Positions 32,788 through 41,724 of a stretch of DNA of 64,000 bases are shown here, one piece after another. Made by a program: the position numbers and the translations under genes. The DNA lies in contig CAZDOK010000013.1 of NCBI GenBank assembly GCA_964507025.1, positions 1-64,000 on the forward strand, read 5' to 3'. The notes beneath the pieces are model-generated. The model ran no database searches. It saw only the letters and a program-made list of their open reading frames with translations, and was not told where the DNA came from. This DNA is from Amarobacter sp964507025 (GTDB lineage: Bacteria; Chloroflexota; Dehalococcoidia; Tepidiformales; Tepidiformaceae). How positions within the stretch are numbered: position 1 is the stretch's first letter; each line of letters begins with the position of its first letter.

Positions 32788-33777
32788 TTGGCCACCGGAG
32801 CCCTCGCGCTTTCTGCCACCGCCGCCCGAGCCTCGGAAACCCTCGCGCGCGTCCGCGAGGAGGTTCACCGCGTCATCGTCGGCCAGGACGACCTGATCGA
32901 CCGTCTGCTCGTCGGCATGCTCTGTCATGGCCACATTCTGGTCGAGGGCGTCCCCGGCCTCGCCAAGACGCTGACCGTGTCGACCCTCGCCCGTGCCCTC
33001 GACCTGAGATACGTGCGCATCCAGTTCACGCCCGATCTCCTGCCCGCCGACCTGATGGGGACGGAGATTTTCAATGCCGCGGAGGGCCGTTTCACGGTGC
33101 GCCAGGGGCCCATCTTCGCGAACCTGGTGCTTGCCGATGAGGTGAACCGGGCCCCGGCGAAGGTCCAGTCCGCCCTGCTCGAGGCCATGCAGGAGCGCCA
33201 GGTCTCCATCGGAGGCGAAACGTTCCCGCTCGAAGAGCCGTTCCTGGTAATGGCCACCATGAACCCGATCGAACAGGAGGGCACCTATCCCCTGCCCGAG
33301 GCCCAGCTCGACCGCTTCCTGCTCAAGGTGAAGGTCGACTACCCCACCCGGCAAGAGGAGCGCCAGATCCTGGAGATGAGCCTCGAAGGCGCCACGACCG
33401 AGGCGCGTGTCGTGGCTACCCGCCAGTCGCTTGACGAGGCACGCCGTGCCGTCCGCGAGGTGGCCATCGACGACGCCCTGAAGGATTACATCGTCCAGCT
33501 TGTGTACGCGACGCGTCGGCCAGCGGCTTATCGCCTCCCGGAACTCCAGTCGCTCATCGGGTTCGGCGCCTCTCCCCGTGCCAGCATCGCCCTGGCCCAG
33601 GCCGCCCGCGCTCACGCCTTTCTCCAGGGGCGCGCCTACACCACTCCCGACGACGTGAAGGCACTGGCCCACGATGTCCTGCGCCACCGCATCGTCACGA
33701 CCTACGAAGCCGAGGCGGAGGAGCTCACCACCGACGACCTGATCGACCGCGTCCTCGACGGGGTCGATGTCCCCTAG
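32788..33777 (+). CDS. MoxR family AAA+ ATPase
   Basis: 329 residues from TTG 32788 (GGAG 6 bases upstream, 32778-32781; first plausible start). AAA+ of the MoxR/RavA class: VIVGQDDLIDRLLVGMLCHGHILVEGVPGLAKT (Walker A GVPGLAKT at 54-61), LVLADEVNRAP (Walker B), ATMNPIEQEGTYPLPEAQLDRFL (sensor and arginine region). With the downstream DUF58 and VWA genes it forms the common MoxR/Bat chaperone-like system. A longer upstream frame is a shadow of the opposite-strand gene. Confidence 0.92.
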   Translation: MATGALALSATAARASETLARVREEVHRVIVGQDDLIDRLLVGMLCHGHILVEGVPGLAKTLTVSTLARALDLRYVRIQFTPDLLPADLMGTEIFNAAEGRFTVRQGPIFANLVLADEVNRAPAKVQSALLEAMQERQVSIGGETFPLEEPFLVMATMNPIEQEGTYPLPEAQLDRFLLKVKVDYPTRQEERQILEMSLEGATTEARVVATRQSLDEARRAVREVAIDDALKDYIVQLVYATRRPAAYRLPELQSLIGFGASPRASIALAQAARAHAFLQGRAYTTPDDVKALAHDVLRHRIVTTYEAEAEELTTDDLIDRVLDGVDVP

Positions 33778-33795
33778 CCGAACGGGGGCCCGCCG

Positions 33796-34761
33796 ATGAG
33801 GCTGCCATTCCGCCGCCGCCAGCCAAATGACCTCCGCCGGGACCGCGCAGGAAAGCGGAGCGCCCGCCCGGCCGCGCCCGGGAGCATCCCGCCCGAGCTG
33901 CTCGAACGCGTGCGTGCCATCGAAATCAAAGCGCGTCGGCTTGTGAACAGCCTGTTCCTCGGTGAATATCACGCCGTTTTCCGCGGCCGCGGCATCGAGT
34001 TCGATGAACTGCGGCCCTATGTGCCGGGCGACGATGTCCGCTCGCTCGATTGGAAGGCCTACGCCCGCACAGGCCAGGCCTCCATCCGGCGCTACCGCGA
34101 GGACCGCGACCTCACCGTCCTGTTCGTCGTCGATGTCAGCGCGTCGCAGCGGGCCGGGGCCCTCGACCAGAGCAAGGCCGACCTCGCAGCCGAGGTTTGC
34201 GCCGTGCTCGCGCTCGCGGCCATCAGGAACAAGGACAAGGTCGGCCTCCTGCTGTTCGCCAGCAAGCCGGAGCGTTACGTGCGGCCATCGGGCGGTGCCA
34301 CCCACGTCCTCCGCGTCGTCCGCGAGATGCTCTGGGCTCGACCGGAAACCACTGGGACTGATATCGGCGCCGCCCTCGAATACCTCACCGGCGTCCAGAA
34401 GCGCCGCGCCACCGTCTTTCTCGTCTCTGACTTCCTGGCGAGCATCGACGCCCGCCAGCTCCGCGCCGCCGCCCGTCGCCACGACATCATCGCGCTCCGT
34501 GTCCGGGAGCCGCTCGACGAGCGCCTCCCCGATGCAGGCATCATCACCGTCGCCGATAGCGAGAGCGGCGAGCCAGTTGAGATAGATACGGGGAGCCGGG
34601 CGGTCCGCGAAGCCTACGCCGGCCGCGTGGCCGAACTCGACGAGGAGCGAAGGCGGCTGTTCGGCGGCATCGGCATCGATGAGATCCCCTTGATGGTTGG
34701 TGTCGACTACGTCCCGGCGCTGCTGCAGTTCTTCAAGCGCCGGGCGGTTGGTGTCGCGTGA
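33796..34761 (+). CDS. DUF58 domain protein (VWA-like)
   Basis: 321 residues. GRGIEFDELRPYVPGDDVRSLDWKAYARTGQ (key YVPGDDVRSLDW) is the DUF58 signature, and LFVVDVSASQ is the DxSxS metal-binding motif of the VWA fold; VFLVSDFLA and DIIALRVREPLD follow. No membrane segments except none clear at the C-terminus. Usual partner of MoxR ATPases. Stop TGA overlaps the GTG of the next gene. Confidence 0.92.
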   Translation: MRLPFRRRQPNDLRRDRAGKRSARPAAPGSIPPELLERVRAIEIKARRLVNSLFLGEYHAVFRGRGIEFDELRPYVPGDDVRSLDWKAYARTGQASIRRYREDRDLTVLFVVDVSASQRAGALDQSKADLAAEVCAVLALAAIRNKDKVGLLLFASKPERYVRPSGGATHVLRVVREMLWARPETTGTDIGAALEYLTGVQKRRATVFLVSDFLASIDARQLRAAARRHDIIALRVREPLDERLPDAGIITVADSESGEPVEIDTGSRAVREAYAGRVAELDEERRRLFGGIGIDEIPLMVGVDYVPALLQFFKRRAVGVA

Positions 34762-35660
34762 GGCGCGCGGCCGTTGTCGCCCTGGTCGTTGGCCTTTGCG
34801 GGCTGCTGCCGGCCATCCTTTCCGCACAGGAGCCTGATCCGGACCGCGTCGAGCTCCGTCGTTCCTCGGCACTCATCGGCGAGCACCTGCCCGCGACAGT
34901 CTTCGTCACGGCGCCCACCGGCTCGGTGGTCGAGCTCACTCCAGGTACGCCGTCGTGGGCTGGCTTCGAACTGGTCACCTCCGAATCGCCGACCGTCGTC
35001 AGCCGCGGCGCCGAATCGCTCTGGGTGTTCGAAGTCGTGCTCGCGCCGTTCCTGCCCGGCGACATCTCGCTCTCTCCGACCGTCGCGATTGTGTCGGGCG
35101 CCGACGTCACCACGCGCACGCTTCCGCCGGTCCCGATCGCGGTGCTGCCCACCCTCGGGCCAGGTGACCCGCTCGAACTGACCCCGCTGGCGGCTCCGTC
35201 TGAGATCGAGGGCGCCGAGTCGCCCTTCCTCCGGCCCGCCATTGCGATTGCAGGCGTGCTCGGGATCGCGCTCGTCGTCACGGGGGGCTGGCTCCTCGGC
35301 AGGCGCTGGGCGCGACGGCCCCGGGGGATTCCCGCGCCCGCGTCCACCGGGCCCGAGATCCCGGGGTTGCAGACAGCCGAAGCGGTCATCGACTCCGATC
35401 CCGTCTCCGCCTACCGGGTGATGTCGCTGGTCGTGAAATCCGAACTCGCGCAACGCTACGGCCTCCGGGCCACCGCCCTCACCAGCACCGAGCTCCGCCG
35501 CCGCCTGGAAGAACAGGGAGTCGACCGCTGGCAAGCGCGCCTGGTCGGCGGCCTCCTCGATGAGTGCGATGCCGTGATCTACGCCGGCTACAGGCCTGCC
35601 GCCGAGCGCCGCCGGGCCGACCTCACCATGGCCCGCGAAATCGTGGAGGTGGGCGCCTGA
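34758..35660 (+). CDS. Membrane protein of the MoxR/Bat operon (BatD-like role)
   Basis: 300 residues from GTG 34758. Signal peptide (AVVALVVGLCGLLPAILSAQ), extracytoplasmic beta-rich part to about 155, one transmembrane segment at 158-182 (AIAIAGVLGIALVVTGGWLL), and a 115-residue cytoplasmic tail with basic helices (STELRRRLEEQGVDRW, YAGYRPAAERRRADL). The layout matches BatD/DUF4381 proteins though identity is not certain. GTGA overlap upstream, TGATG overlap downstream. Confidence 0.7.
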   Translation: MRRAAVVALVVGLCGLLPAILSAQEPDPDRVELRRSSALIGEHLPATVFVTAPTGSVVELTPGTPSWAGFELVTSESPTVVSRGAESLWVFEVVLAPFLPGDISLSPTVAIVSGADVTTRTLPPVPIAVLPTLGPGDPLELTPLAAPSEIEGAESPFLRPAIAIAGVLGIALVVTGGWLLGRRWARRPRGIPAPASTGPEIPGLQTAEAVIDSDPVSAYRVMSLVVKSELAQRYGLRATALTSTELRRRLEEQGVDRWQARLVGGLLDECDAVIYAGYRPAAERRRADLTMAREIVEVGA

Positions 35661-36595
35661 TGGAGTTCGCGCTCCCCGCCGCGCTTGGGCTGGCATTCCT
35701 TGCCCTGCCGGTAGCCTGGCTCGCGCGCCGCCGGGCCCGCGGCTACCCCGTCCCCACAGTCGCGCCCGTGGCCGGCATCCCTCCCGGCTGGCGCCTGCGG
35801 GCAGCCCGGGCGCTTCCCGTGCTTCGGGTCCTCGCGGTGGTCGCGCTGGCGGTGGCGATCGCCGGACCGCGCAAGGGCAACGCGACTGCGGTCGTCCCCG
35901 GCGAGGGCATCGACATCGCCCTCTCGCTCGACATCTCCAGTTCCATGCAACAGCGCTTTGGCGACTCCACGCGCCTCGAGGTCACCAGGGACGTCATCCG
36001 CGAGTTCATCCAGGCCAGGGAGAACGACCGCATCGGTCTCGTGGTGTTCCAGAAGGATTCGATGCCCCTGTCGCCGCCCAGCCTGGACTACGCCGCCCTC
36101 GACCGCATGATCGCGGATCTCGAAAGCGGGCTCCTGCCCGATGGCACGGGCATCGGCGTCGGATTGGCTGACGCCCTAAACATGCTCCAGGACTCCACCG
36201 CGGCCAGTCGGGTCGTGATTCTCCTGACCGACGGTGAACATAACGCGGACTCGATCAGCCCCGAGGCCGCCGCCGACCTGGCCGTCGCCCTCAAGATACG
36301 CGTCTACACCATCGGCGTGGTCTCGGGGGATAGCCCATTCAGCCGCCGCGAAATCGATGAGGCACTCCTGCAGGAAATCGCCGACCGCACGAATGCCCGC
36401 TACTTCGCCGCCAGCAGCCCCGAGGCCCTGGCGGATGTCTACGAAGAGATCGGCAAGCTCGAGACGAGCCGCATCAGTCGCGAGTCCTTCGAACGGTATA
36501 CGGAGATGGCGCCCTGGTTCGCCGCCGCAGCTGCCAGCCTGTTGCTCGTCGAACTCGTCTTGCGAGGCACGCTGCTGAGGAGGTCGCCAGCATGA
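35660..36595 (+). CDS. VWA domain membrane protein, BatA-like
   Basis: 311 residues. Hydrophobic N-terminal segments at 5-22 and 55-72, then a VWA domain with MIDAS DISSS (D91, S93, S95), LLTDGEHNADS and RVYTIGVVSGD, and a C-terminal membrane segment (AAAAASLLLVELVL). This order (TM-TM-VWA-TM) is BatA. Start ATG 35660 overlaps the previous TGA; a longer frame upstream is a shadow. Confidence 0.9.
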   Translation: MEFALPAALGLAFLALPVAWLARRRARGYPVPTVAPVAGIPPGWRLRAARALPVLRVLAVVALAVAIAGPRKGNATAVVPGEGIDIALSLDISSSMQQRFGDSTRLEVTRDVIREFIQARENDRIGLVVFQKDSMPLSPPSLDYAALDRMIADLESGLLPDGTGIGVGLADALNMLQDSTAASRVVILLTDGEHNADSISPEAAADLAVALKIRVYTIGVVSGDSPFSRREIDEALLQEIADRTNARYFAASSPEALADVYEEIGKLETSRISRESFERYTEMAPWFAAAAASLLLVELVLRGTLLRRSPA

Positions 36596-38445
36596 ACGGG
36601 CCGACCTTCGCTCATCCCTGGGTGCTCGCCATGTTGCCGCTGGTGCCGCTCGGCTTCGGGATCTGGCTGTGGGGCGTGCGCCGGGGATATCGGCGTGCGG
36701 CCCGGGTCTCACGGGTTCGCGCCGCCGCGCCGCCATACGTGGCCGCCGCGCTGTTCTCCCTCGCCGTCCTCGCGGCCATCGGTGCGGCGGCTCAACCCCG
36801 CTGGGGCACGAAGGACTCCCGCGTCCCGCGTACCGGTGCCGACCTGGTCGTCGTCATCGATGTCTCCCGCAGCATGGACGCACGTGACATCACCCCCAGC
36901 CGCCTCCAGGCCGCCAAGGACACGGTGAAGGCCACGCTCACCCGTCTCGGGGGCGACCGCGTTGGCCTCGTGGTCTTCGCAGGCAGTGCCCGTACGCGCT
37001 TCCCCCTTACCACCGACTTCGCCGCCGCGACACAGGTGATCGACTCGCTTGCCACTGGCGTCGTCTTTGTCGAGGGCGGATCGTCGGCCGGGCTCGGCCT
37101 CCAGGAAGCGGTCAGTCTCCTCAGCGACCAGGGCGCCTCCGGGCGCGTCATCCTCCTCATCACCGACGGTGATGACCTGGGGGGCGACCCCGCCGCGGCA
37201 GCGCTGGAGGTCCAGCAGTCCGGCGCCGAGCTGCTCGTCGCCGGAGTGGGCACGCCTGATGGCGCGACCATACCGGTCCTCGACTTCCGCACGCGCACCG
37301 AGCAGCCACTCCTCGACGAATCCGGTCAGCCCGTCGTTACGCGCCTGAACGAGCCCTTCCTCCGCGCGCTGGCGGTCGCGGCCGGGGGCCGATACCTGGG
37401 CTCGGACCTTTCGGTCGTGCCCGGCATCGTCGATGGCAGGCTCCAGTCGGTCGAGCGCGCACAGATCGACGCCCGGCCAACCACGATCCCCATCGAGCGG
37501 TACCAGTACTTCGCGGGCGCTGGCCTGGTCCTCGTCGTGCTGGGTGCGCTGGCCGAGCGCATCGGACGTGGTGGCTGGCGAAAAGCCGCGGCGCTGGCCG
37601 TCACCGCGCTCCTGCTCTCCGGCTGCGCCACCGGCGCCTACGAAGCCAACGAGGCCGGAAGGGATGCCCTCGCCCGGGGCGACCACGCAGTCGCAATCGA
37701 GAAGTTCCTCGAAGCGCAGGTCGAACGGCCGGACGACCCCGACATTGCCATCAACCTCGCTGCCGCTTACCACGCCGCCGGCCGATACGACGAGGCAATC
37801 TTCGCTGCCCGGAGGGCGCTCCAGTCCAACAACACGGACACACGGGCGCGTGCCTATGCCAGCGTCGGCCATCACCAGTTCTCCGCGGGCCGCCTGCCCG
37901 AAGCGCTCGAAGCGTTCCGGCGCGCGCTCCTCGAAGTGCCCACCGACAATTCGCGCCACGACTACGAGGTGGTCCTCCGGCTGCTGTATCCGCCCACTCC
38001 GCCTCCCGGCGCGGAGAGTCCGACGCCGGGGCCGGAGGATGCCACGCCGCAGCCCGGAGAGCAGCCAACGGAACAGCCTGGCGCCTCGCCGTCCGACCCA
38101 GGTGCCCAGGGCACGCCGACTCCCTCCCAGGGTGCCCAGCCCGGACAGGGAACGCCGACCGCCGGCCCGGGCACCCCGGGTCCAGGCACCCCGGGAGCCG
38201 GCTCACCTTCCCCGGGCCCCGGGACTGCAGTGCCCGGCGGGAACGGCAACCAGCCCCTCACCTTGGACCAGGTCGAACGCCAGATCCGCGACATCGACCG
38301 CCAGGTCACGCGCCTTATCGAGGAAGCCGGCGAGACGCCCACGCCCGCCCAGGCGCTGGAAATCCTGAACCTGCTGGCCGAGCGCGCCCGTATCGCCGCC
38401 CTCCGCGATGCCCTCGGCGGCGCCGTCTCGCCCAACGACTACTGA
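36592..38445 (+). CDS. Fused BatB-like VWA and TPR (BatC-like) protein
   Basis: 617 residues. N-terminal membrane segments, VWA domain with MIDAS DVSRS (D90, S92, S94) and LITDGDDLG, then a membrane segment near 305-325. Residues 333-350 (LAVTALLLSGCATGAYEANEAG) read as a lipobox, LSGC with C345, followed by TPR units (AIEKFLEAQVERPDDPDIAI, AGRYDEAIFAARRAL, GRLPEALEAFRRAL), a Pro/Gly/Thr linker, and a C-terminal helix pair. In other bacteria BatB and BatC are separate. Confidence 0.88.
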   Translation: MNGPTFAHPWVLAMLPLVPLGFGIWLWGVRRGYRRAARVSRVRAAAPPYVAAALFSLAVLAAIGAAAQPRWGTKDSRVPRTGADLVVVIDVSRSMDARDITPSRLQAAKDTVKATLTRLGGDRVGLVVFAGSARTRFPLTTDFAAATQVIDSLATGVVFVEGGSSAGLGLQEAVSLLSDQGASGRVILLITDGDDLGGDPAAAALEVQQSGAELLVAGVGTPDGATIPVLDFRTRTEQPLLDESGQPVVTRLNEPFLRALAVAAGGRYLGSDLSVVPGIVDGRLQSVERAQIDARPTTIPIERYQYFAGAGLVLVVLGALAERIGRGGWRKAAALAVTALLLSGCATGAYEANEAGRDALARGDHAVAIEKFLEAQVERPDDPDIAINLAAAYHAAGRYDEAIFAARRALQSNNTDTRARAYASVGHHQFSAGRLPEALEAFRRALLEVPTDNSRHDYEVVLRLLYPPTPPPGAESPTPGPEDATPQPGEQPTEQPGASPSDPGAQGTPTPSQGAQPGQGTPTAGPGTPGPGTPGAGSPSPGPGTAVPGGNGNQPLTLDQVERQIRDIDRQVTRLIEEAGETPTPAQALEILNLLAERARIAALRDALGGAVSPNDY

Positions 38446-38483
38446 GCGGCGCGCGCACGCAGTCAGCCGCACCCCCGCTGTCG

Positions 38484-38489
38484 TACACT
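38484..38489 (+). promoter_or_regulatory. -10 box for leaderless transcript
   Basis: TACACT ends 6 bases before ATG 38496, so the predicted start site is the A of the start codon. Confidence 0.5.
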
Positions 38490-38495
38490 GCCCCC

Positions 38496-38741
38496 ATGCG
38501 CGCAGTGTTCGTGATGGTGAAGACCGATCCCGGCCATACGACCGAGGTGGCCAACCGCATCGCCGAAGTCGAGAGCTTTTCCGAGTGTTACTCGATCACC
38601 GGTCAGTACGACCTCCTGGTGAAGCTCTACATCAACGACGTTGACAGCCTCGGCCGCCTCATCGAGAAGCAGATCCACTCCATTCCGCACATTCGCGATA
38701 CCTTCACCATCCTCACCTTCGAGGCATTCGGAGTCCGGTAA
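38496..38741 (+). CDS. Stand-alone Lrp/AsnC effector-binding (RAM) domain protein
   Basis: 81 residues, consisting only of the AsnC-type ligand-binding domain: MRAVFVMVKTDPGHTTEVAN, FSECYSITGQYDLLVKLY, SLGRLIEKQIHSIPHIRDTFTIL (quoted in parts). It lacks the helix-turn-helix of full Lrp. Such stand-alone RAM proteins bind amino acids and may modulate partner regulators. Start supported by TACACT 6 bases upstream. The next gene follows after six bases. Confidence 0.85.
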   Translation: MRAVFVMVKTDPGHTTEVANRIAEVESFSECYSITGQYDLLVKLYINDVDSLGRLIEKQIHSIPHIRDTFTILTFEAFGVR

Positions 38742-38747
38742 CCGCCC

Positions 38748-39650
38748 GTGGAACGTGCCCCCGGCGTTGCGGAAGTGCTGTCGCAATGGTCATGGGACCT
38801 CCCATGGCTCGGACTCGGCGCGCTCGCGGCGGGCACCTACCTCCACGCCTGGAGCCGATCCCGCCGCCACGGCACCCCGCACCCCGCCTGGCGAGCATGG
38901 TCGTTCGTTGCTGGTGTGGCGGTCCTCCTCATAGCGGTGGTCTCGCCAATCGAGCACTACGGAAACGTCTTGCTCTGGGCTAACTTCGCGGGCTTCCTGC
39001 TCATCACGATGATCGCCCCGCCGCTTATCGTGCTCGGCGCGCCACTCACCCTTGCCTTTCGCGTGGCTGGATCCGGCCGACGCCGGCTGCTCCGCTGCCT
39101 CTATCGCAACCCCGCGGTGGCAGCGATCACCTTCCCGGTGGTGACGTGGCTCGGCTTCGCCGTCGTCACCTACGCGTGGCAATTCACGGCGCTCACCAGC
39201 GAGGCGGCGTCCAACGTCTTCCTGCGGGACCTCCAACAGGCAACGCTGCTGCTGGCCGGGCTGCTCTTCTGGGCGCCGGCTCTTGCCGCGGACCCGCTGC
39301 GCTGGCGCATGGCCTATCCGCTGCGGGCGCTCTACGTGGCGGTCGAAATGGCGCACAAGGCGCTCTTCGGCGGCATGTTCCTGAGTATGAACAGTGCCAT
39401 GCACGAGCGCTTCGGCGCGAACGCCCCCGCCTGGGCCCCCACCGCCATCACCGACCAGCGCATGGCCATCCTGGTCCTCTGGCTCGGCGGGAACCTGGTC
39501 TTCGTCGGCGCGCTGGCCGGGCTTGTGGTGGGCTGGGTTCGCTACGAGCAGCGCAACCAGCACCGCACCGACTGGCGGCTCCGCCTTCAGCGCGAAGCCG
39601 CCGAACGCCGGCGCGATGCGATGGAGCAGGTCTTCACGCGGCCCTTGTGA
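38748..39650 (+). CDS. ctaG: Cytochrome c oxidase assembly protein CtaG (caa3 type)
   Basis: 300 residues from GTG 38748. Seven hydrophobic stretches; the caa3_CtaG family pattern is visible in GTYLHAWSRSRRHG, LLIAVVSPIEHYG, HMVQHLLI replaced here by FAGFLLITMIAPPLIVLGAP, and EMAHKALFGGMFLSMN (His and Met candidates for copper). Delivers copper to the oxidase. Ends 7 bases from the convergent yajQ, without a visible terminator. Confidence 0.82.
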   Translation: MERAPGVAEVLSQWSWDLPWLGLGALAAGTYLHAWSRSRRHGTPHPAWRAWSFVAGVAVLLIAVVSPIEHYGNVLLWANFAGFLLITMIAPPLIVLGAPLTLAFRVAGSGRRRLLRCLYRNPAVAAITFPVVTWLGFAVVTYAWQFTALTSEAASNVFLRDLQQATLLLAGLLFWAPALAADPLRWRMAYPLRALYVAVEMAHKALFGGMFLSMNSAMHERFGANAPAWAPTAITDQRMAILVLWLGGNLVFVGALAGLVVGWVRYEQRNQHRTDWRLRLQREAAERRRDAMEQVFTRPL

Positions 39651-39656
39651 CGGTCC

Positions 39657-40157
39657 TCAGCGGTAGTTGCCGAACTTCAGCTCGATTCCGTAGTCCTCTT
39701 GTTTCAGGTCGGTGATCACCTGCTGCAGCTCGTCGCGGCTCGGTGCGCTGACCCGGACGGCATCGCCCTGGATCTGCGCCTGTGCCTTCTTGTACTTCTG
39801 GTCCTTCACGAACTTCACGATCTTCTTCGCGATGTCCTGCTCGATGCCCTGGACCAGCGTGACCTCCTGCCGGACCGTCCCGCCCGATGCCTTCTGCGGC
39901 GTCCCCCGCACGAGGTTCTTCACCGGCACGTTCCGGGCGATGAGCCGCTGGCTCAGCACCTGCCACATCGCCTCCAGCTTGTAGTCGTCGGCCGCATGCA
40001 GGCCCATTTTCGTCGCTCCATGGTCGTAGTCGATCTCCGCGACGACGTTCTTGAAGTCGAACCGGGTGGAGATCTCTTTTCGCGCCTGGTTGACGGCGTT
40101 TGCGACCTCCTGCAGGTCGCATCCGGTGGTGATGTCGAAGGATTCGTCTTTCGCCAT
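39657..40157 (-). CDS. yajQ: YajQ family nucleotide-binding protein
   Basis: 166 residues. ESFDITTGCDLQEVANAVNQ, EISTRFDFKN, ATKMGLHAADDYKLEAM and KYKKAQAQIQGDAVRVS are the YajQ hallmarks. Family members bind nucleotides, and some bind cyclic di-GMP. TACCCT 7 bases before ATG 40157 indicates a leaderless message. A palindrome overlaps the promoter. Confidence 0.94.
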   Translation of the reverse strand: MAKDESFDITTGCDLQEVANAVNQARKEISTRFDFKNVVAEIDYDHGATKMGLHAADDYKLEAMWQVLSQRLIARNVPVKNLVRGTPQKASGGTVRQEVTLVQGIEQDIAKKIVKFVKDQKYKKAQAQIQGDAVRVSAPSRDELQQVITDLKQEDYGIELKFGNYR

Positions 40158-40164
40158 GCCGCTT

Positions 40165-40190
40165 AGGGTACCGGGCACAGGCCCGGTACC
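40165..40190. promoter_or_regulatory. -10 box of yajQ overlapping a 10-bp palindrome
   Basis: GGTACCGGGC (40167-40176), ACAG, GCCCGGTACC (40181-40190) form a perfect inverted repeat; its left end overlaps the minus-strand -10 TACCCT (40170-40165) of yajQ. No T-run, so an operator is more likely than a terminator. Confidence 0.5.
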
Positions 40191-40265
40191 GCACGTGCAG
40201 TCATGCCCTGGTGATGTGAAGCCGTTCATAGAGGTGGCGGCGGAAGCCCGCCCACCCTAGTGCCC

Positions 40266-41165
40266 ATGGAGTACGGTGCCCACCTGCCACTGTTGGACTT
40301 CGAGCGACGCTGGGGCAACCCGCCAGACCTCGCTGCGTACGCATCCGTAGCCAGCGAGCTGGGTTACTCCTACCTCTGCGCGAACGATCATCTCGTCTTC
40401 TCTCGCCCGTGGCTCGACGGACTGGTTGCCCTCGCGTCCGTCGTACGCGAATCAGGGTCGATGCGCCTGGCCACCACCGTCGCGCTGCCGACGGTTCGCG
40501 GTGCCGCTGCGCTGGCGAAGTCGATCGCGGCCATCGATCTGCTTTCGGGCGGCCGTATGGTTGCGGGGCTCGGTCCCGGTTCGTCCGCCCGCGACTACGC
40601 CCTGGTCGGCCTTCCGTTCGAGGAACGCTGGACTCGCTTCGAGCGCTCTGTCGTCGAACTCAGGGCCTATCTCGCCGGCAACGACAGTATGCCGGAGTCG
40701 CTCGAACCTCGCCCTGCCTCGCCTCCGCCAGTCTGGATCGGCAGCTGGGGCTCGCCGGCCGGGCTCCGCCGTGTCGCACGACTCGCAGATGGCTGGCTCG
40801 CCTCCGCCTACAACACCAGCCCGGCACAATTCGCCGAGTCGCTGGCGGCGCTTCGAACGCACCTGACCGCGGCCGGCAAGGACCCTGCAACCTTTCCGAA
40901 TGCCCTGGGGACCATGTGGATGTACATCACGGACGACCGCTCGCGCGCCCACCACTATCTCGAAGACATCCTCTGCCCGATGCTCAACCGGTCCCCGGAA
41001 TCCGTCCGCGACCTGCTGCTCATTGGCTCGCCCGAGGAGTGTGCCGCTCGCCTCCGTGCCTACCGGGACGCCGGCCTCGAGCGAGTGTTTGTCTGGCCGC
41101 TCACCGATGACGTCCGGCAGATCGAACTCTTCGCGACGCGCGTCATGCCTCTGGTCGAAGCGTAG
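40266..41165 (+). CDS. LLM-class (luciferase-like) flavin oxidoreductase
   Basis: 299 residues. TIM-barrel monooxygenase: MEYGAHLPLLDFERRWGNP, SELGYSYLCANDHLVF, RLATTVALPTVRGAAALAKSIAAIDLLSGGRMVAGLGPG (key LSGGRMVAGLGPG), PPPVWIGSWGSPAGLRRVARLADGWL. FMN or F420 cofactor not distinguishable by eye. ATG 40266 chosen over GTG 40260: CACCCT lies 7 bases before the ATG. Confidence 0.85.
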   Translation: MEYGAHLPLLDFERRWGNPPDLAAYASVASELGYSYLCANDHLVFSRPWLDGLVALASVVRESGSMRLATTVALPTVRGAAALAKSIAAIDLLSGGRMVAGLGPGSSARDYALVGLPFEERWTRFERSVVELRAYLAGNDSMPESLEPRPASPPPVWIGSWGSPAGLRRVARLADGWLASAYNTSPAQFAESLAALRTHLTAAGKDPATFPNALGTMWMYITDDRSRAHHYLEDILCPMLNRSPESVRDLLLIGSPEECAARLRAYRDAGLERVFVWPLTDDVRQIELFATRVMPLVEA

Positions 41166-41234
41166 GTACGGCCCGCTCTCCACCCGAACCCAGCTACACT
41201 TCTTCCACCCTCGTCCAGGCGAGGTGTGCCCGCC

Positions 41235-41705
41235 ATGACCGACAATCTTGTCGAGAAGCTCACCACCGACATGGAGAACGAGGTGCTGAAGTACTTCGAG
41301 CAGATCGAAGCGCTGGGCGGGGTCATCCCGGCGATTGAGACCGGCTTCTTCCAGAAGGAGATCGCCGACGCCTCGGCGCGCTGCCAGTTCGAAGTCGACA
41401 CGCGCGCACGCATCATCGTTGGCGTGAACGAGTACGTGAGCGAAGAGAAGCCCGACATCCCCATCCTCCAGTTCGACCCGGAGGGCGAAAAGCGCCACCT
41501 GGCGCGCCTGAAGAAGCACAAAGCGGAACGGGACGCCACCGCCCATGCCGCTGCGATGTCGGCGCTTGAGCAGGCCAGCCGGGACCCGCAGGCCAACACG
41601 ATGCCGTACATCATCGCCGCGGTGAACGCGGGCGCCACCGTGGGCGAGGTCTGCAACCTCTGGCGCAGCGTCTACGGCGAGTACCGCGAGCAGGCGGTGG
41701 TGTAG
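41235..41705 (+). CDS. Methylmalonyl-CoA mutase large-subunit C-terminal fragment
   Basis: 156 residues from ATG 41235 (GAGGTG 9 bases upstream). Matches only the end of the acyl-CoA-binding barrel of methylmalonyl-CoA mutase family chains: ALGGVIPAIETGFFQKEIADASARCQ, RIIVGVNEYVSEEKPDIPIL, AVNAGATVGEVCNLWRSVYGEYRE. Full chains have about 370 more residues before this and sometimes a B12 domain after. Could be a truncated remnant or a free-standing small protein; reading frame is intact. Confidence 0.7.
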   Translation: MTDNLVEKLTTDMENEVLKYFEQIEALGGVIPAIETGFFQKEIADASARCQFEVDTRARIIVGVNEYVSEEKPDIPILQFDPEGEKRHLARLKKHKAERDATAHAAAMSALEQASRDPQANTMPYIIAAVNAGATVGEVCNLWRSVYGEYREQAVV

Positions 41706-41724
41706 TCACTCACGGAGGCTCCCC

